The notes: generated from the sequence alone by a model not told the origin. A DNA stretch of 64,000 bases from an uncultured Pseudomonadales bacterium (GCA_958296295.1 OY282460.1:3766291-3830290); one strand, 5' to 3'; shown: positions 44,228 through 60,642, counted from the stretch's first letter. Numbers and translations: made by a program.

Positions 44228-47200
44228 GTGTTCGTTGACGGCAGACACAAACTCGTCGATTGGTTGCGCGAACAACTCGCCGGGCCCGCCAGCGGGGATG
44301 GCGAGGTCTTGCGTATGTCGCCGCTCGAACGATATCCCACCGGCGTGCTTCATCCCGTTGACCACGTCTCTGGCATTGATGCAGTCTCAACTGATCCGGC
44401 GAATGTGGAGGACGCCTTGGTGGACGAAGAGGATGAAGACGAGGGCGACGATCCCGAAAACGATCGAAGCATCGCACAGCCGGCACGCCGCCGCCGGTAT
44501 GTCCCACCGTCCTCAGTAGGTTTTTCGTTCTGTGTTCGTGGTGCTGTGTCCCTCCGCATTACGGCATCCGCCGCCGTGTATAGCCGGGAGGGAGATCGAG
44601 ACGCTAGAGGTCGTTTCCTCTCTCAAGAGTTCAGACGAGAACCACTACAGGCATCGGTCATGTGGACCGAGTCAGACCACCCCGCAGATCTGATATGGGA
44701 TGGCCGTGCCGGGATTGATGTTCGTACACGCAAACACCAAAACGGCACGATACTCACGGTTACCTTGTTCAATCAGCAGCGGTTGGATCCGCAGGTGCGT
44801 CACAGAACGGCAGATCGAACAGGCAAGGCGTTGTTCCAGGTGAATCTGCGCTGCGCCCTCTCAGCCGGCGAGATCGTCGAGTATCCTCGGGTAAATCCGC
44901 GCCTGCTCACCGAAGAGGAGCAAGAGCTTGAGCTCCAATACAAGGAACGGCGCATTTACGCAGTTGGCCACGGCGCCGCTGCCGGGTGGTGGGTCGACGT
45001 GCAAGAGCCACCGGAGATTTGGGCGGACTTCATGCCTACGGTCGAGACGCCGGCCATGACAGTCGAAAGCGGCCACGATGCACTATGGACGTTGGACCGC
45101 TTGGCCACCGACCCGCGACCGGATGATCTCAGCGGCTTCGTCGAAAACTACGCCGCTTGGGTAGAAAAACAACGGCAGGCCGCGCGACCCCTGCATGGCG
45201 AAGCGGACCGAGCCGCTGCCAGTCGGATATTGACCAGAATGGATACCGCGCTCGGACGCATGCGGGCTTGCGTTGCCATGCTTCGTGCCGACGCCATCGC
45301 ATTGGAGGCATTTCGTTTGGCCAACAGAGCCATGCGCGATCAGATGTGTCAAGGCAGTGTCGTCCGCACCGAGGACGACCACGAACAACCCAGCTGGCGT
45401 CCGTTTCAACTAGCCTTCCTGCTTACGGTGATGGAGTCCGTCATCCGCGAGGATGACGAATTCCGTGACGTGTTGGACTTGATTTGGTTCCCCACTGGAG
45501 GTGGCAAGACGGAAGCCTATCTTGGCCTCATCGCCTTTCTCATTCTCTGGCGGCGTCTGAAGTACGGGCGAGTTGGCGCGGGCACAGTGGCATTCATGCG
45601 CTACACGTTGCGGCTGCTGACGCGCCAGCAATTCGAGCGCGCGGCCCGAATGATCTGCGCACTGGAGTTGATCCGACGGGAAGATGCGAGACTAGGCGAA
45701 GGGGCCATCACCGTCGGCATTTGGGTTGGTCGCGAGAGCACGCCCAATACGTTTGCACAGGCCACAAAGGCGGTTGAGATGATTGAGGCCGGAGGTTCGA
45801 CGGGACGGCACGCTCTGCTGCTGGAGCGTTGCCCTTGGTGCGCCAATCTCTTCGACGCGCGCGACACCAGCTACGACGCGACTGACACGAGCTTTCGCTT
45901 CTACTGCTGCAATTCCGATTGCGCGTTCGGTGCCGCCGACAAGCCACTGCCCTGCAACGTCGTGGATGAAGCGCTTTACGAGAACCCTCCTGCCTTACTG
46001 ATCGCCACGGTAGACAAATTTGCTCGTACGGCTTGGGAAGAACAGGCTGGCGCTTTCTTCGGCACCGCCGGTGTCAGACCACCTGAACTCATTGTGCAGG
46101 ACGAACTTCACCTAATTACAGGCCCATTGGGTTCCATCGCAGGCATCTATGAGGCGGGCTTTGACACCCTCCTTGCGGAGCGTGGCGCCCGCCCCAAATA
46201 TGTCGCTTCGACGGCGACTATTCGGATGGCGAAACAGCAGGTGCGAGCGCTGTACGCCCGTGATCTCGCCGTGTTCCCACCGCCAGGGCTGTCTTGCGAC
46301 GACACCTTCTTCGCTCGGGTCGACCGATGCCGACCCGGACGCCTCTATATGGGTTATCTGGCGCCGCTGCTCGACCAACAGCATTGCCTAGCACCGTTGG
46401 CCGCGGCGTTGCTGCTTGGGCCAGAGACCATTTTCCGCGGTGAAATAGACGACGACCAGCTACTTGACGCTTGGTGGACGCAGGTGCTCTATCACGGCAG
46501 CCTGAAGGGGGTCGGCAACAGCGAAAATGCGTTCGCCACGGATGTACGGGACTTCGTCGCACGAATGGTTGCGGAACAGAGAGAAACTACGGCAGAGGGT
46601 GGCGAATCCGAGAGCGCGGACTTCTATTTCGACAGGCATCGGTACGAGGTGCCAGATACCGCGCAACTAACGAGCAGACGGACTGCTGAAGAGAACGCGG
46701 AGACCTTTCGGCGTCTGGAAGCGCGGCGTAGCGATGCCAGTTGCTTGGATGCGGTGTTGGCGACGAACATGATCTCGGTGGGCCTAGACGTCGGGCGCTT
46801 GGCGCTCATGATCGTCAATGGTCAACCCTTGACGACCGCCGAGTACATTCAGGCTTCGAGCCGCGTTGGACGCGACGAGGTGCCAGGATTGGTAGTGGCG
46901 AACTACTACCGTCATCAAGCCCGCAGCTTGTCGCACTACGAGAACTTTCGCGCCTATCACGAATCGTTCTACCGTTTCGTGGAACCCAGTAGCGTCACGC
47001 CGTTTACCTATCAAGTGCGAACCAGAGCGCTACACGCGGCGCTTGTTATCGCCATGCGTTACGCCTGCGACCATCTGCGCGCCAATAAAACGGCAGGCGA
47101 TTTTCGCCAAGACCACCCAGCGGTGCGGAAAGTGCTCGCTGGACTGAAGGCGCGACTCCGCCGTGCAGCTCCGGCGAACTACGATGCTGTGGCCAAACAC

Positions 47201-47404
47201 GTCGACCGGCTCAACGACGAATGGCGCAACGAGGCCCAGCGGTGTGTCGAAAATAGAGCGCAGCTAAAGTACCAAGAGCGGGATGGATTAGCGAACGCTG
47301 AACGGCTCCTGTACGGTCACAACGACACCACACGCGGCATCTGGCCAACGTTGCACTCGATGCGAAATGTCGAGAGCGAAGGCAGGTTGAGGCTCTATGA
47401 CTAG
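44228..47404 (+). CDS. DrmA-like helicase
   Basis: A 1058-residue SF2 helicase resembling DrmA, a core DISARM subunit that forms the DNA-translocating DrmAB complex. Motif I is IWFPTGGGKTEAYLGLIAFL near residue 419, and RYTLRLLTRQQFERAARM follows. Motif II is LIVQDELHLITGPLGSIAGI near 623. Late motifs are NMISVGLDVGRLALMIVNGQ and YIQASSRVGRDEVPGLVVAN. The N-terminal region holds an acidic linker (DEEDEDEGDD). I chose the GTG at 44228 because WLREQLAGP and the following residues look like the true start; the long open frame upstream is not protein-like. The stop overlaps the DrmB ATG by eight bases. Confidence 0.87.
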   Translation: MFVDGRHKLVDWLREQLAGPASGDGEVLRMSPLERYPTGVLHPVDHVSGIDAVSTDPANVEDALVDEEDEDEGDDPENDRSIAQPARRRRYVPPSSVGFSFCVRGAVSLRITASAAVYSREGDRDARGRFLSQEFRREPLQASVMWTESDHPADLIWDGRAGIDVRTRKHQNGTILTVTLFNQQRLDPQVRHRTADRTGKALFQVNLRCALSAGEIVEYPRVNPRLLTEEEQELELQYKERRIYAVGHGAAAGWWVDVQEPPEIWADFMPTVETPAMTVESGHDALWTLDRLATDPRPDDLSGFVENYAAWVEKQRQAARPLHGEADRAAASRILTRMDTALGRMRACVAMLRADAIALEAFRLANRAMRDQMCQGSVVRTEDDHEQPSWRPFQLAFLLTVMESVIREDDEFRDVLDLIWFPTGGGKTEAYLGLIAFLILWRRLKYGRVGAGTVAFMRYTLRLLTRQQFERAARMICALELIRREDARLGEGAITVGIWVGRESTPNTFAQATKAVEMIEAGGSTGRHALLLERCPWCANLFDARDTSYDATDTSFRFYCCNSDCAFGAADKPLPCNVVDEALYENPPALLIATVDKFARTAWEEQAGAFFGTAGVRPPELIVQDELHLITGPLGSIAGIYEAGFDTLLAERGARPKYVASTATIRMAKQQVRALYARDLAVFPPPGLSCDDTFFARVDRCRPGRLYMGYLAPLLDQQHCLAPLAAALLLGPETIFRGEIDDDQLLDAWWTQVLYHGSLKGVGNSENAFATDVRDFVARMVAEQRETTAEGGESESADFYFDRHRYEVPDTAQLTSRRTAEENAETFRRLEARRSDASCLDAVLATNMISVGLDVGRLALMIVNGQPLTTAEYIQASSRVGRDEVPGLVVANYYRHQARSLSHYENFRAYHESFYRFVEPSSVTPFTYQVRTRALHAALVIAMRYACDHLRANKTAGDFRQDHPAVRKVLAGLKARLRRAAPANYDAVAKHVDRLNDEWRNEAQRCVENRAQLKYQERDGLANAERLLYGHNDTTRGIWPTLHSMRNVESEGRLRLYD

Positions 47405-49223
47405 CTCAAGCGCAAGGAGGGAAAAAACCGATGCACATGAAATCCCGGTGCGCTTGTCCCACTTGCTCCAGCACTGCTCGGTGGGAACCATCGTTCGCGA
47501 CTCCGACAAGCTCATGGTCGTGCCAGACATTTCGCGTTGGGACAGGCCAGGAGAGGGCCGCGACAGTCGACAGCTACGCTATGTGGACCAAGTGCGCCAG
47601 ATGCTTGGGATAGACGAAGTCCTGCGAACACCGCCAATAGCGACGGAGCTGGACGGCCGATGGACGGGCTGGATTCCAGTGCAGCGCTTCCCGCTGTGGA
47701 CCCGCTGCCTCCGATGCGGCCTTCTGCATCGCGCCCCGTGGCGGCAGCAATCCGACGTCATCCATTGCAGCAAAACAGATTGCCGCGGCGCATTGGAGCA
47801 GGTGCCTTGGGCGTTGATCCACGAGCGCGGCTATTTGACGGACGTGCCGTGGCATGCGGTTGCGCACGCGGTTAGACGGAATCCTCGTCAAAACGACTGC
47901 GAACGGCGTGACGACGAAGCCTACTTGCGTATCGAAACGGAGGCGAGCCGGCGTGTGGTGTGCAGTCGTTGCGGCGCGGCCAACACATTGCCAAAACGCT
48001 GGCCCTATCCAGAGACCGCATGGCAACAGCCTTGGTTCCAGGAACCACCGCCATCGCCTTTGGACGAACCCGCTTGGTTGTTGGAAGTCAACAACGTCCT
48101 GGTTCACTCGACCGACACACGCTCCGCGCTCGTGATACCTCCAGAGTCGCGCATTCAACGCGGATCGGTTGTCGACCGCCTGTACGGGAGTACGGAGCGT
48201 CGGCAGTCGATCAGCGCGGCTAGGAATGGGCTTCAACGCCGGATCGAGCTCAGCAAGGCGGCCAGCGAGTACCGATGCACGGTAGCGGATGTGGAGAAGG
48301 CGCTCTACGAGATTGGTCGAGGCTACCCATACTATGGGCAGCGTCTCGATGAACGCGAATTGGCCGTCGGTGAATACCAAGCTCTTTGCCAACCCATTCC
48401 CAACCTGCGAGATGACGAGGACTTCGTCACAACGCACTGCACCACAGAGTGGCAGGCGCTCTTGTCCTCACTAGACCGCGCCAGCTTTGAGAGGCGGGTT
48501 GCCACGTTGGTAGATCGCCTCGTCAGCGTACGCAAGCTCAAGGAGATCATGGTGCTCAAGGGGTTTCGCCGCGCCGGCAGCATAGATTGGCCCCCAACCC
48601 CACCAGACATCATCGGCAACAGCGGCTGGCTGCCGGCTATCGAGCTCTACGGCGAAGGCATATTCTTCACATTCGACGAGACGTGCCTACAGCGTTGGGA
48701 ACAAGAACCTGCCCTGCGCAAGCGGGCCGCCGAGTTCGCGCGACGATACGATCACCAACGCGAACTCTATGGCCGGGACTTGGAAATCACGCCCCGTCTT
48801 CTTTTCTGCCACACGCTGGCGCACCTGTTGATTCGGCACCTTGAGGCCGAAGCAGGGTATCCCGCAGCGTCGCTCAAGGAGCGCATCTACACCGCCTCTG
48901 GCATGGCCGGAATCCTAATCTACGTGGCAGTGGCGGATGAGCAAGGCTCCTTGGGCGGCCTGATGGAACAAGCCAGTCCAAGCAAGTTCCTTCACCTGCT
49001 GGTGGGGGCCTGCGAGGCGGCCCAATGGTGCTCGCTCGACCCCGTTTGTTTGCGGCAGCCGGGGCACGGGCCGTATCAGCTGAACCGAGCCGCCTGCCAT
49101 GCCTGCGCCCTTGTTCCAGAAACGAGCTGCGCCTACGGCAATCTGTTGCTTGATCGGACGTTCATCCGCGGCGACGATGCCGATCTGCCAACGCTGTGGA
49201 CGCCCGCAGACGGGGAAGGCTAA
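47397..49223 (+). CDS. DrmB-like DUF1998 protein
   Basis: A 608-residue protein with a DUF1998-type C-terminal domain, as in DrmB, the partner of DrmA. The start reads VRLSHLLQHCSVGTIVRD. Putative zinc-binding cysteines lie in CLRCGLLHR, CSKTDC and CSRCGAANTL. The DUF1998 part is around ITPRLLFCHTLAHLLIRHLE and LKERIYTASGMAGILIYVAV, with further cysteines near CSLDPVC and ACHACALVPETSC. The ATG overlaps the end of drmA and the stop abuts the GTG of the SF1 gene, so translation is coupled across three genes. Confidence 0.87.
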   Translation: MTSSSARREKTDAHEIPVRLSHLLQHCSVGTIVRDSDKLMVVPDISRWDRPGEGRDSRQLRYVDQVRQMLGIDEVLRTPPIATELDGRWTGWIPVQRFPLWTRCLRCGLLHRAPWRQQSDVIHCSKTDCRGALEQVPWALIHERGYLTDVPWHAVAHAVRRNPRQNDCERRDDEAYLRIETEASRRVVCSRCGAANTLPKRWPYPETAWQQPWFQEPPPSPLDEPAWLLEVNNVLVHSTDTRSALVIPPESRIQRGSVVDRLYGSTERRQSISAARNGLQRRIELSKAASEYRCTVADVEKALYEIGRGYPYYGQRLDERELAVGEYQALCQPIPNLRDDEDFVTTHCTTEWQALLSSLDRASFERRVATLVDRLVSVRKLKEIMVLKGFRRAGSIDWPPTPPDIIGNSGWLPAIELYGEGIFFTFDETCLQRWEQEPALRKRAAEFARRYDHQRELYGRDLEITPRLLFCHTLAHLLIRHLEAEAGYPAASLKERIYTASGMAGILIYVAVADEQGSLGGLMEQASPSKFLHLLVGACEAAQWCSLDPVCLRQPGHGPYQLNRAACHACALVPETSCAYGNLLLDRTFIRGDDADLPTLWTPADGEG

Positions 49224-50393
49224 GTGACCACGCGGAAGTTTGAGCTGCCCGGCGTCCAGGACCTCAGCAAGGAGCAGGAAGCGGCGCGAGCGTTGCCGAA
49301 GGACGGGCAGCACTTGATCGTTGGCGGACCAGGAACGGGGAAATCCGTGCTCGCTTTGCTTCGCAGCAGACGGCACCACCGCGATGACGACGACTATCTT
49401 TTTCTCGTCTACAACCATCTGCTGCACCAGGCTAGCGGCCAGTTGTTCGGCGGGGAGCTGAAGAGCGACACTTGGAAGGCTTGGTTTCACAAAGTGTTCA
49501 GCGAGATCACCAAAGGACAGGTTCCCCAACTGCCGCCTTCGGGCAGATCACAATGGCGCGAGATCGATTGGGCCGCAGCGGGAAAGCTGATGGCGAAACT
49601 GCCGACTAGCGGCACCGACACCATGCCCCACCTCGTCATCGACGAAGGTCAAGACATGCCGCCGGAGTTCTACAAAACTCTCATAGCGCTCGGCTTCGAG
49701 AGATTCTTTGTGGTGGCGGATCAGAACCAGCAGATCACTGCCGGCAACAGCAGTAGACGGCAACTACAAGAAGAACTAGGCATAGATACCGAGAGAGTGA
49801 TCGAGCTCAAGTCGAACTACCGCAACCGCTACCCGGTAGCACGGTTGGCCCAGGAGTTCTACACGGGAGATCCGGCGAGCCCGCCGCCCTCGCTTCCGGA
49901 AGACACATCCAGTCGACGTGCCGTGCCAGTGCTCTACTCCTATCAAAAGACGGACTTGGGAAAGGTTGCGGCGATCATCCTGCAGCACGCCGACCGCGAT
50001 CCGAGCAGGCTGATTGGCGTCATAACACCCACCAACAACGTGCGCTCACGCTATGTGAAGGCGCTAGAGGACTGCGACCTCCAGCTTGACAATCCAAAAC
50101 CCAAAATCGAGACATCTTGGGCCAGCAACTACCCCGACGTGACCTTCGGCGAGGGCGGCATCCTCGTCATCAATGCGCAGTCTTGCAAAGGTCTTGAGTT
50201 CGACACGGCCATCCTCGCGGATGTCGACCAGCACTACTACAACGCGTCTGATCCCGACGCAACCAAGCGCTTGTTCTACGTCATGATCGCTCGGGCGATA
50301 GACCGCGTGTTCCTATTCAAAGAACAAGGACGAAACCGCATAGACGAGATTTTGCCAAACGACCCGAGCATCTTGCGACGAGAGGAGCTTTGA
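49224..50393 (+). CDS. Compact SF1 helicase-like ATPase
   Basis: A 389-residue UvrD-like ATPase. Motif I is HLIVGGPGTGKSVLALLRSR, motif II LVIDEGQDMPPE, motif III VVADQNQQI, motif IV LKSNYRNRYPVARLA. The C-terminal core has VINAQSCKGLEFDTAILADV and KRLFYVMIARAIDRVFLF. It is less than half the size of UvrD and lacks visible accessory domains, more like a Rep-related NTPase. The GTG start follows the DrmB stop with no gap, and the next gene starts one base after its stop. It occupies the place where drmC usually lies in DISARM. Confidence 0.78.
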   Translation: MTTRKFELPGVQDLSKEQEAARALPKDGQHLIVGGPGTGKSVLALLRSRRHHRDDDDYLFLVYNHLLHQASGQLFGGELKSDTWKAWFHKVFSEITKGQVPQLPPSGRSQWREIDWAAAGKLMAKLPTSGTDTMPHLVIDEGQDMPPEFYKTLIALGFERFFVVADQNQQITAGNSSRRQLQEELGIDTERVIELKSNYRNRYPVARLAQEFYTGDPASPPPSLPEDTSSRRAVPVLYSYQKTDLGKVAAIILQHADRDPSRLIGVITPTNNVRSRYVKALEDCDLQLDNPKPKIETSWASNYPDVTFGEGGILVINAQSCKGLEFDTAILADVDQHYYNASDPDATKRLFYVMIARAIDRVFLFKEQGRNRIDEILPNDPSILRREEL

Positions 50394-50394
50394 G

Positions 50395-51951
50395 ATGGAA
50401 CCCGACCTATTCCACCAAGAGCCCCAAACACAAGCGCCGGCGATGTCGATTCCTCCCACAGGGTGGACGGTCACGAACCACCTCAATCTGTTCTACATGC
50501 TTGGCGCGGGCCTCGTAATGCCGCCAGCGGGGTTCGGCGACAAGTATTATCAAGACACGCTTGGGAGTTCTCCCGGTTGGATCCCCCTTTTCCTCGGCAA
50601 AAAGGTGCCGGCGGATGCTTTGGCACTCTCGACACGGGAGGCTGCGCACCTGCGTCCGGTGATTCTTGAAATCGAACTGACTGATTTGTCGAGCACCGTG
50701 GTCGACAGCTTCGACACGCGCAAGGCTGGCGCTGGCCAGGCGATGAGCACGGAAACGTGTCTTTGGCTTCCGGCGCCTCTGCCTACAACGCGAATCAAGC
50801 GTATCGTCTTTGCGTCGCAGACCGACAAGAAGGCTACGGAGGCCGACGCAGCGGACTTTGGGAACGTACCGCTTGGGAGCTTCAAGCGAGGTGAGCTAAA
50901 GGGGGCGTTCGCACGTCCAACGAGCGTACCTTGGCCGCCGAGCGACGGGCCGGCCCCGCGAGAGACCCCGCTTCGGGCACCCCTCGCGACGGGGGCAGTC
51001 GCCGCCATGTTCCAGCATCTCGGAAATCGCGGCGCGTTGTCGGTTCGTGCCTGCCATGCGGCGTTCAGTCCGGACGAAGCACCGTCCATTTCGGATGTGC
51101 CGTTGAGTGCGCTGTCCACGTGGATGCGAACCGGCAAGGTGCCACCACCCGTGGAAACGCCCAGCGATGTCGTGCCGCCACCCCACGAGCAACTTTTCTG
51201 GGGTGCTGTGGACAGACTGGTCGGGTGGCGTGGCGGCCATGACTCTCTGAGTGCGCAAGATGTACTGCTCTCGTACTTGGAGGCGGAACTGAAGGTGCTC
51301 GATCAACGCGCCAAGGCGGGTGCCAAGAAACTGCTCGATACGTTGGTGTCGCTGACAGGTCTCGGGACTGGCACGACTACCGAACTGTTGGCGCGTCATC
51401 AAACGCCTCTGGCGCGCGCCATGATTCTGTTCTTCCTGCGCGATCGTTGCGTGGATTTGCTGGCCTTCGAGAACGACGAGCTTCGCGAGATCGACTGGCT
51501 GGCCGCGGCCGTTCTCTTCGGCGTGCGCGACGGGTGGTTGGCCCTCCCTCTAGCGCTCCGCGAAATCTCCGGGCTAGCCGCTGCGGTGTCTGATCGCATG
51601 GCGCGGCTCTCACACCGGATCGCCGGCACCGACATCGACTTCGGCGCTCCGTCGCCAAGGGTGCGCCCGCTGCGCGAGTTGTTCGCAACCGACGCCGAGT
51701 GGAGCCTCGAACAGGATGCGGCGGCGCAAGAGCTTGCGCGCGTCTGCGGTTGGGACCGTGCAACCACTCGGATCAGCTTGGTGCCGGGCACCTACCAGAT
51801 GGTGGTCTACCGTGGAGAGACGCATATCGAGACGCTTGGCGAGCCGAAGATCACGCGAACGATAGACCAACACCGCTTCTTCGACTTCTTGGCCAAAAGC
51901 GCGATAACGCAAAGCGTTGAGGCGCGATTCCGGAAGCGGCTCTCCGCCTAA
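50395..51951 (+). CDS. Unrecognised 518-residue protein, end of the DISARM-like operon
   Basis: I do not recognise this protein. The N-terminus has WTVTNHLNLFYMLGAGLVMP followed by PAGFGDKYYQDTLGSSPGW; proline-rich linkers lie near residues 175-195 and 240-260. The second half looks helical, with LARAMILFFLRDRCVDLLAF and EIDWLAAAVLFGVRDGWLAL. I see no signal peptide, P-loop, nuclease or methyltransferase motif. The ATG at 50395 follows GAGGAG and starts one base after the SF1 gene, so it is translated in the same operon as DrmA-DrmB-SF1. It probably partners the SF1 ATPase, which is inference from position only. Confidence 0.7.
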   Translation: MEPDLFHQEPQTQAPAMSIPPTGWTVTNHLNLFYMLGAGLVMPPAGFGDKYYQDTLGSSPGWIPLFLGKKVPADALALSTREAAHLRPVILEIELTDLSSTVVDSFDTRKAGAGQAMSTETCLWLPAPLPTTRIKRIVFASQTDKKATEADAADFGNVPLGSFKRGELKGAFARPTSVPWPPSDGPAPRETPLRAPLATGAVAAMFQHLGNRGALSVRACHAAFSPDEAPSISDVPLSALSTWMRTGKVPPPVETPSDVVPPPHEQLFWGAVDRLVGWRGGHDSLSAQDVLLSYLEAELKVLDQRAKAGAKKLLDTLVSLTGLGTGTTTELLARHQTPLARAMILFFLRDRCVDLLAFENDELREIDWLAAAVLFGVRDGWLALPLALREISGLAAAVSDRMARLSHRIAGTDIDFGAPSPRVRPLRELFATDAEWSLEQDAAAQELARVCGWDRATTRISLVPGTYQMVVYRGETHIETLGEPKITRTIDQHRFFDFLAKSAITQSVEARFRKRLSA

Positions 51952-51969
51952 CCCTCTGCTGGCGCGTTG

Positions 51970-51990
51970 GCAGTTTGCGTCGCAAACTGC
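51970..51990. repeat. Perfect 10-base inverted repeat after the 518-residue gene
   Basis: gcagtttgcg and cgcaaactgc flank a single central base. This gives a strong hairpin 18 bases after the stop of the last operon gene. No T-tract follows, so it is not a classic terminator; a rho-independent-like hairpin, an RNA-stability element or a protein-binding palindrome are all possible. Confidence 0.6.
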
Positions 51991-52072
51991 TGTCGCCAAT
52001 CTCGCGCTGCGCCGTTCCTACTGCGCAGCTCCTAGGCCATGACGCTGTCGTAATCCAGCGTCAGCTTAGTGG

Positions 52073-52190
52073 ATGGATCAACCGAAAAGCAGACAAGGGA
52101 CTTTCCATGTGGTGCTTGATGCGGATGCTGTGGTTCGCGAACTGGCCGCGACCGTCCTCCCGGACATCTCTCAGGAGTTTTGGCGAGCCC
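52073..52190 (+). pseudogene. Possible 5' remnant of a PIN-like gene
   Basis: An ATG at 52073 opens DQPKSRQGTFHVVLDADAVV followed by RELAATVLPDISQEFWRA. The VVLDADAVV segment recalls the first strand and Asp of PIN-domain toxins. After about 40 codons the frame runs antisense into the AlbA_2 gene and loses protein character. This may be chance; no catalytic set is left. Confidence 0.2.
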
Positions 52191-53376
52191 ACAACCTCAG
52201 GCGCAACTCGTCCCCAAACAACCGGTATTCCGACTTCCGCCCGGAGTGGGCGTCCCCGTGTCGCAGGATCTTCCGCACCCCCTCGCCGCGAGACTCTAGG
52301 AATACTTGTCCGGTGCGCTTGCTGCGCAGACGGGAGAGAAAGCTCACCAAAAGTTGGTTGCGGGTGAAGGTTCGGTAAGGCATGTCGTCCAGCGTTAGCG
52401 TGTTGGGCAATTTGCCGGGACTGTAGAGCTCCAACCGGTCGGCGAACAGGAACAAGCGTATCTTCGAACCGCTGATGGCATAGTCTCGGTGGGAGACAGC
52501 GTTGACTATGGCCTCGTCCACCACATCGATGTCGTACGCGCCCTTGCCGGCAGTTGGGCCTGCCTGCTGCATGAACCGTGCGACGAATGCGGTGGCAGCG
52601 TCGATCTGGTCGGAGGCGGGGCCTGCGAGACGTTCAACATGCGTCAAATGGTCGGACGAGAGTTCCAGCCCGGCGTAGCAAGCGGCCTCGATGAAGCAGG
52701 ATGGCAGGAAGTCGGTGGGCTCGGCGGCGAAGGCCAGCAGCCCGGCCACGGTGGGGTGGTCCGCGCCGTGCTCGTCTCGCACGGTGACGCGGGTGTTGCG
52801 CAGCAAATCCAGCCACGGAATCGTCGGCGAACGGCCAAAGAAGGCTTCGAGGCGATGTTGATTGAGGTCTGAGACGCCGGCGGCGAGTACGGCCTGTTCG
52901 TCGAAGACGTACTCGCGGCCGCGTTGTTGGAACAGGCGCGCGAGTTCCGCCGGCGCGAGGTCCCGCTTCGAGCTGCCAATGCGCTGGTAGTAGCGTCCGC
53001 CGGTCGTGCGATGCACATAGAGGCCGCGAGGTATTTCGCCGAGGATCAAGTGCTTGCGTTCGCCCTTCGCCAGCAAAACGTGCTTGCGGACGATCGGGCG
53101 GATGGGCGGATCGCAGTTCTCGGTGGCGATGTTGACGAACCAGCGCTCCACCGCATCGAGCCGTGCGGGAGGAATGCCGCCGGGTGCGCCGCCATCGCGC
53201 ACGCCGAGGAAGAGGGTGCCTCCGTCCGCATTGGCGAAGGCTACCATTTCGCCAGCCACGGACTCGGCGTTCGGCGCGTGTACGCCACGGTCCGTCAGCC
53301 GCAGTTCCTTGAACTCGGCACGGCTGTCCTCGCCGGCCAGAAGCTGGTTTTCGATCTGTTCGCTGGTATCGAACAT
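52171..53376 (-). CDS. AlbA_2/Schlafen-type ATP-binding protein
   Basis: A 401-residue protein starting with an AlbA_2 (Schlafen-like) domain: GEDSRAEFKELRLTDRG with the EFK motif, then GEMVAFANADGGTLFLGVRD. The C-terminal half has VDEAIVNAVSHRDYAISGSK and DRLELYSPGKLPNTLTLDDM, which match the HATPase_c_4 domain of proteins annotated as RecG-like transcriptional regulators. Family members are frequent in defence islands but have no agreed function. It converges with the DISARM-like operon. The ~195 bases upstream to hicB hold no gene I recognise. Confidence 0.83.
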   Translation of the reverse strand: MFDTSEQIENQLLAGEDSRAEFKELRLTDRGVHAPNAESVAGEMVAFANADGGTLFLGVRDGGAPGGIPPARLDAVERWFVNIATENCDPPIRPIVRKHVLLAKGERKHLILGEIPRGLYVHRTTGGRYYQRIGSSKRDLAPAELARLFQQRGREYVFDEQAVLAAGVSDLNQHRLEAFFGRSPTIPWLDLLRNTRVTVRDEHGADHPTVAGLLAFAAEPTDFLPSCFIEAACYAGLELSSDHLTHVERLAGPASDQIDAATAFVARFMQQAGPTAGKGAYDIDVVDEAIVNAVSHRDYAISGSKIRLFLFADRLELYSPGKLPNTLTLDDMPYRTFTRNQLLVSFLSRLRSKRTGQVFLESRGEGVRKILRHGDAHSGRKSEYRLFGDELRLRLWARQNS

Positions 53377-53571
53377 GGGTACGCCAAGATGTGCGCCTGA
53401 CCGGGATGCAGCTTAGTCATCATACTCCGGTGCCACCGGGAGAGTTGCGACGGCGATCGTGATCGTGACCGGCCCGCGCAAAAACGTCGCACACCCAGGA
53501 CACGCCTATCGCTTTGCGATTGACGCTCGATGCCGTAGGCTTGCCCCATAGCTGACTGGGAGATTGAGCGA

Positions 53572-53868
53572 GTGACGACCAGACTACGGGTTGAGTTCAC
53601 GGTTCCTGCGGAGGTTCGGGAGGAAGGCGCTTACTACGTTTCCGTTTGCCCACCTCTCGACGTATACAGCCAAGGCGACACCGAGGAGACTGCTCTCGGC
53701 AACCTCGCGAAGGCGTTGCACCTGTTCATCGAGTCCTGCTTCGAGCGCGGCACTTTGGAGGAGGTGCTCAAGGACTGCGGCTTCAGGCCAGACAGTAGCG
53801 ACTTCGAGCCTGCAGAAGGCCAGCGCATGGTGCGCGTGCCGCTGCCGCTGGTGGCGCAAGCCGGGTGA
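53572..53868 (+). CDS. HicB-like antitoxin
   Basis: A 98-residue protein whose N-terminal ~70 residues fit the HicB fold: EFTVPAEVREEGAYYVSVCP, then SQGDTEETALGNLAKALHLF (the DTEEEALxNL-type helix). HicB neutralises the HicA mRNA interferase. There is no clear DNA-binding domain at the C-terminus. The GTG at 53572 follows GGGAGA, and the stop overlaps the GTG of hicA. Here the antitoxin precedes the toxin, the reverse of E. coli hicAB. Confidence 0.85.
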   Translation: MTTRLRVEFTVPAEVREEGAYYVSVCPPLDVYSQGDTEETALGNLAKALHLFIESCFERGTLEEVLKDCGFRPDSSDFEPAEGQRMVRVPLPLVAQAG

Positions 53869-53948
53869 GCAGGGTCACACCGACCCACTGGCAAACGCTG
53901 GTGAAAGTCTTTGAAGCAGCTGGCTTCCGCACGGACCGCATCGCGGGT

Positions 53949-60605
<6,657 letters not shown>

Positions 60606-60642
60606 GGGTGCGCGGCTTCGATGATCCGCAGCGAGAGCTTAT

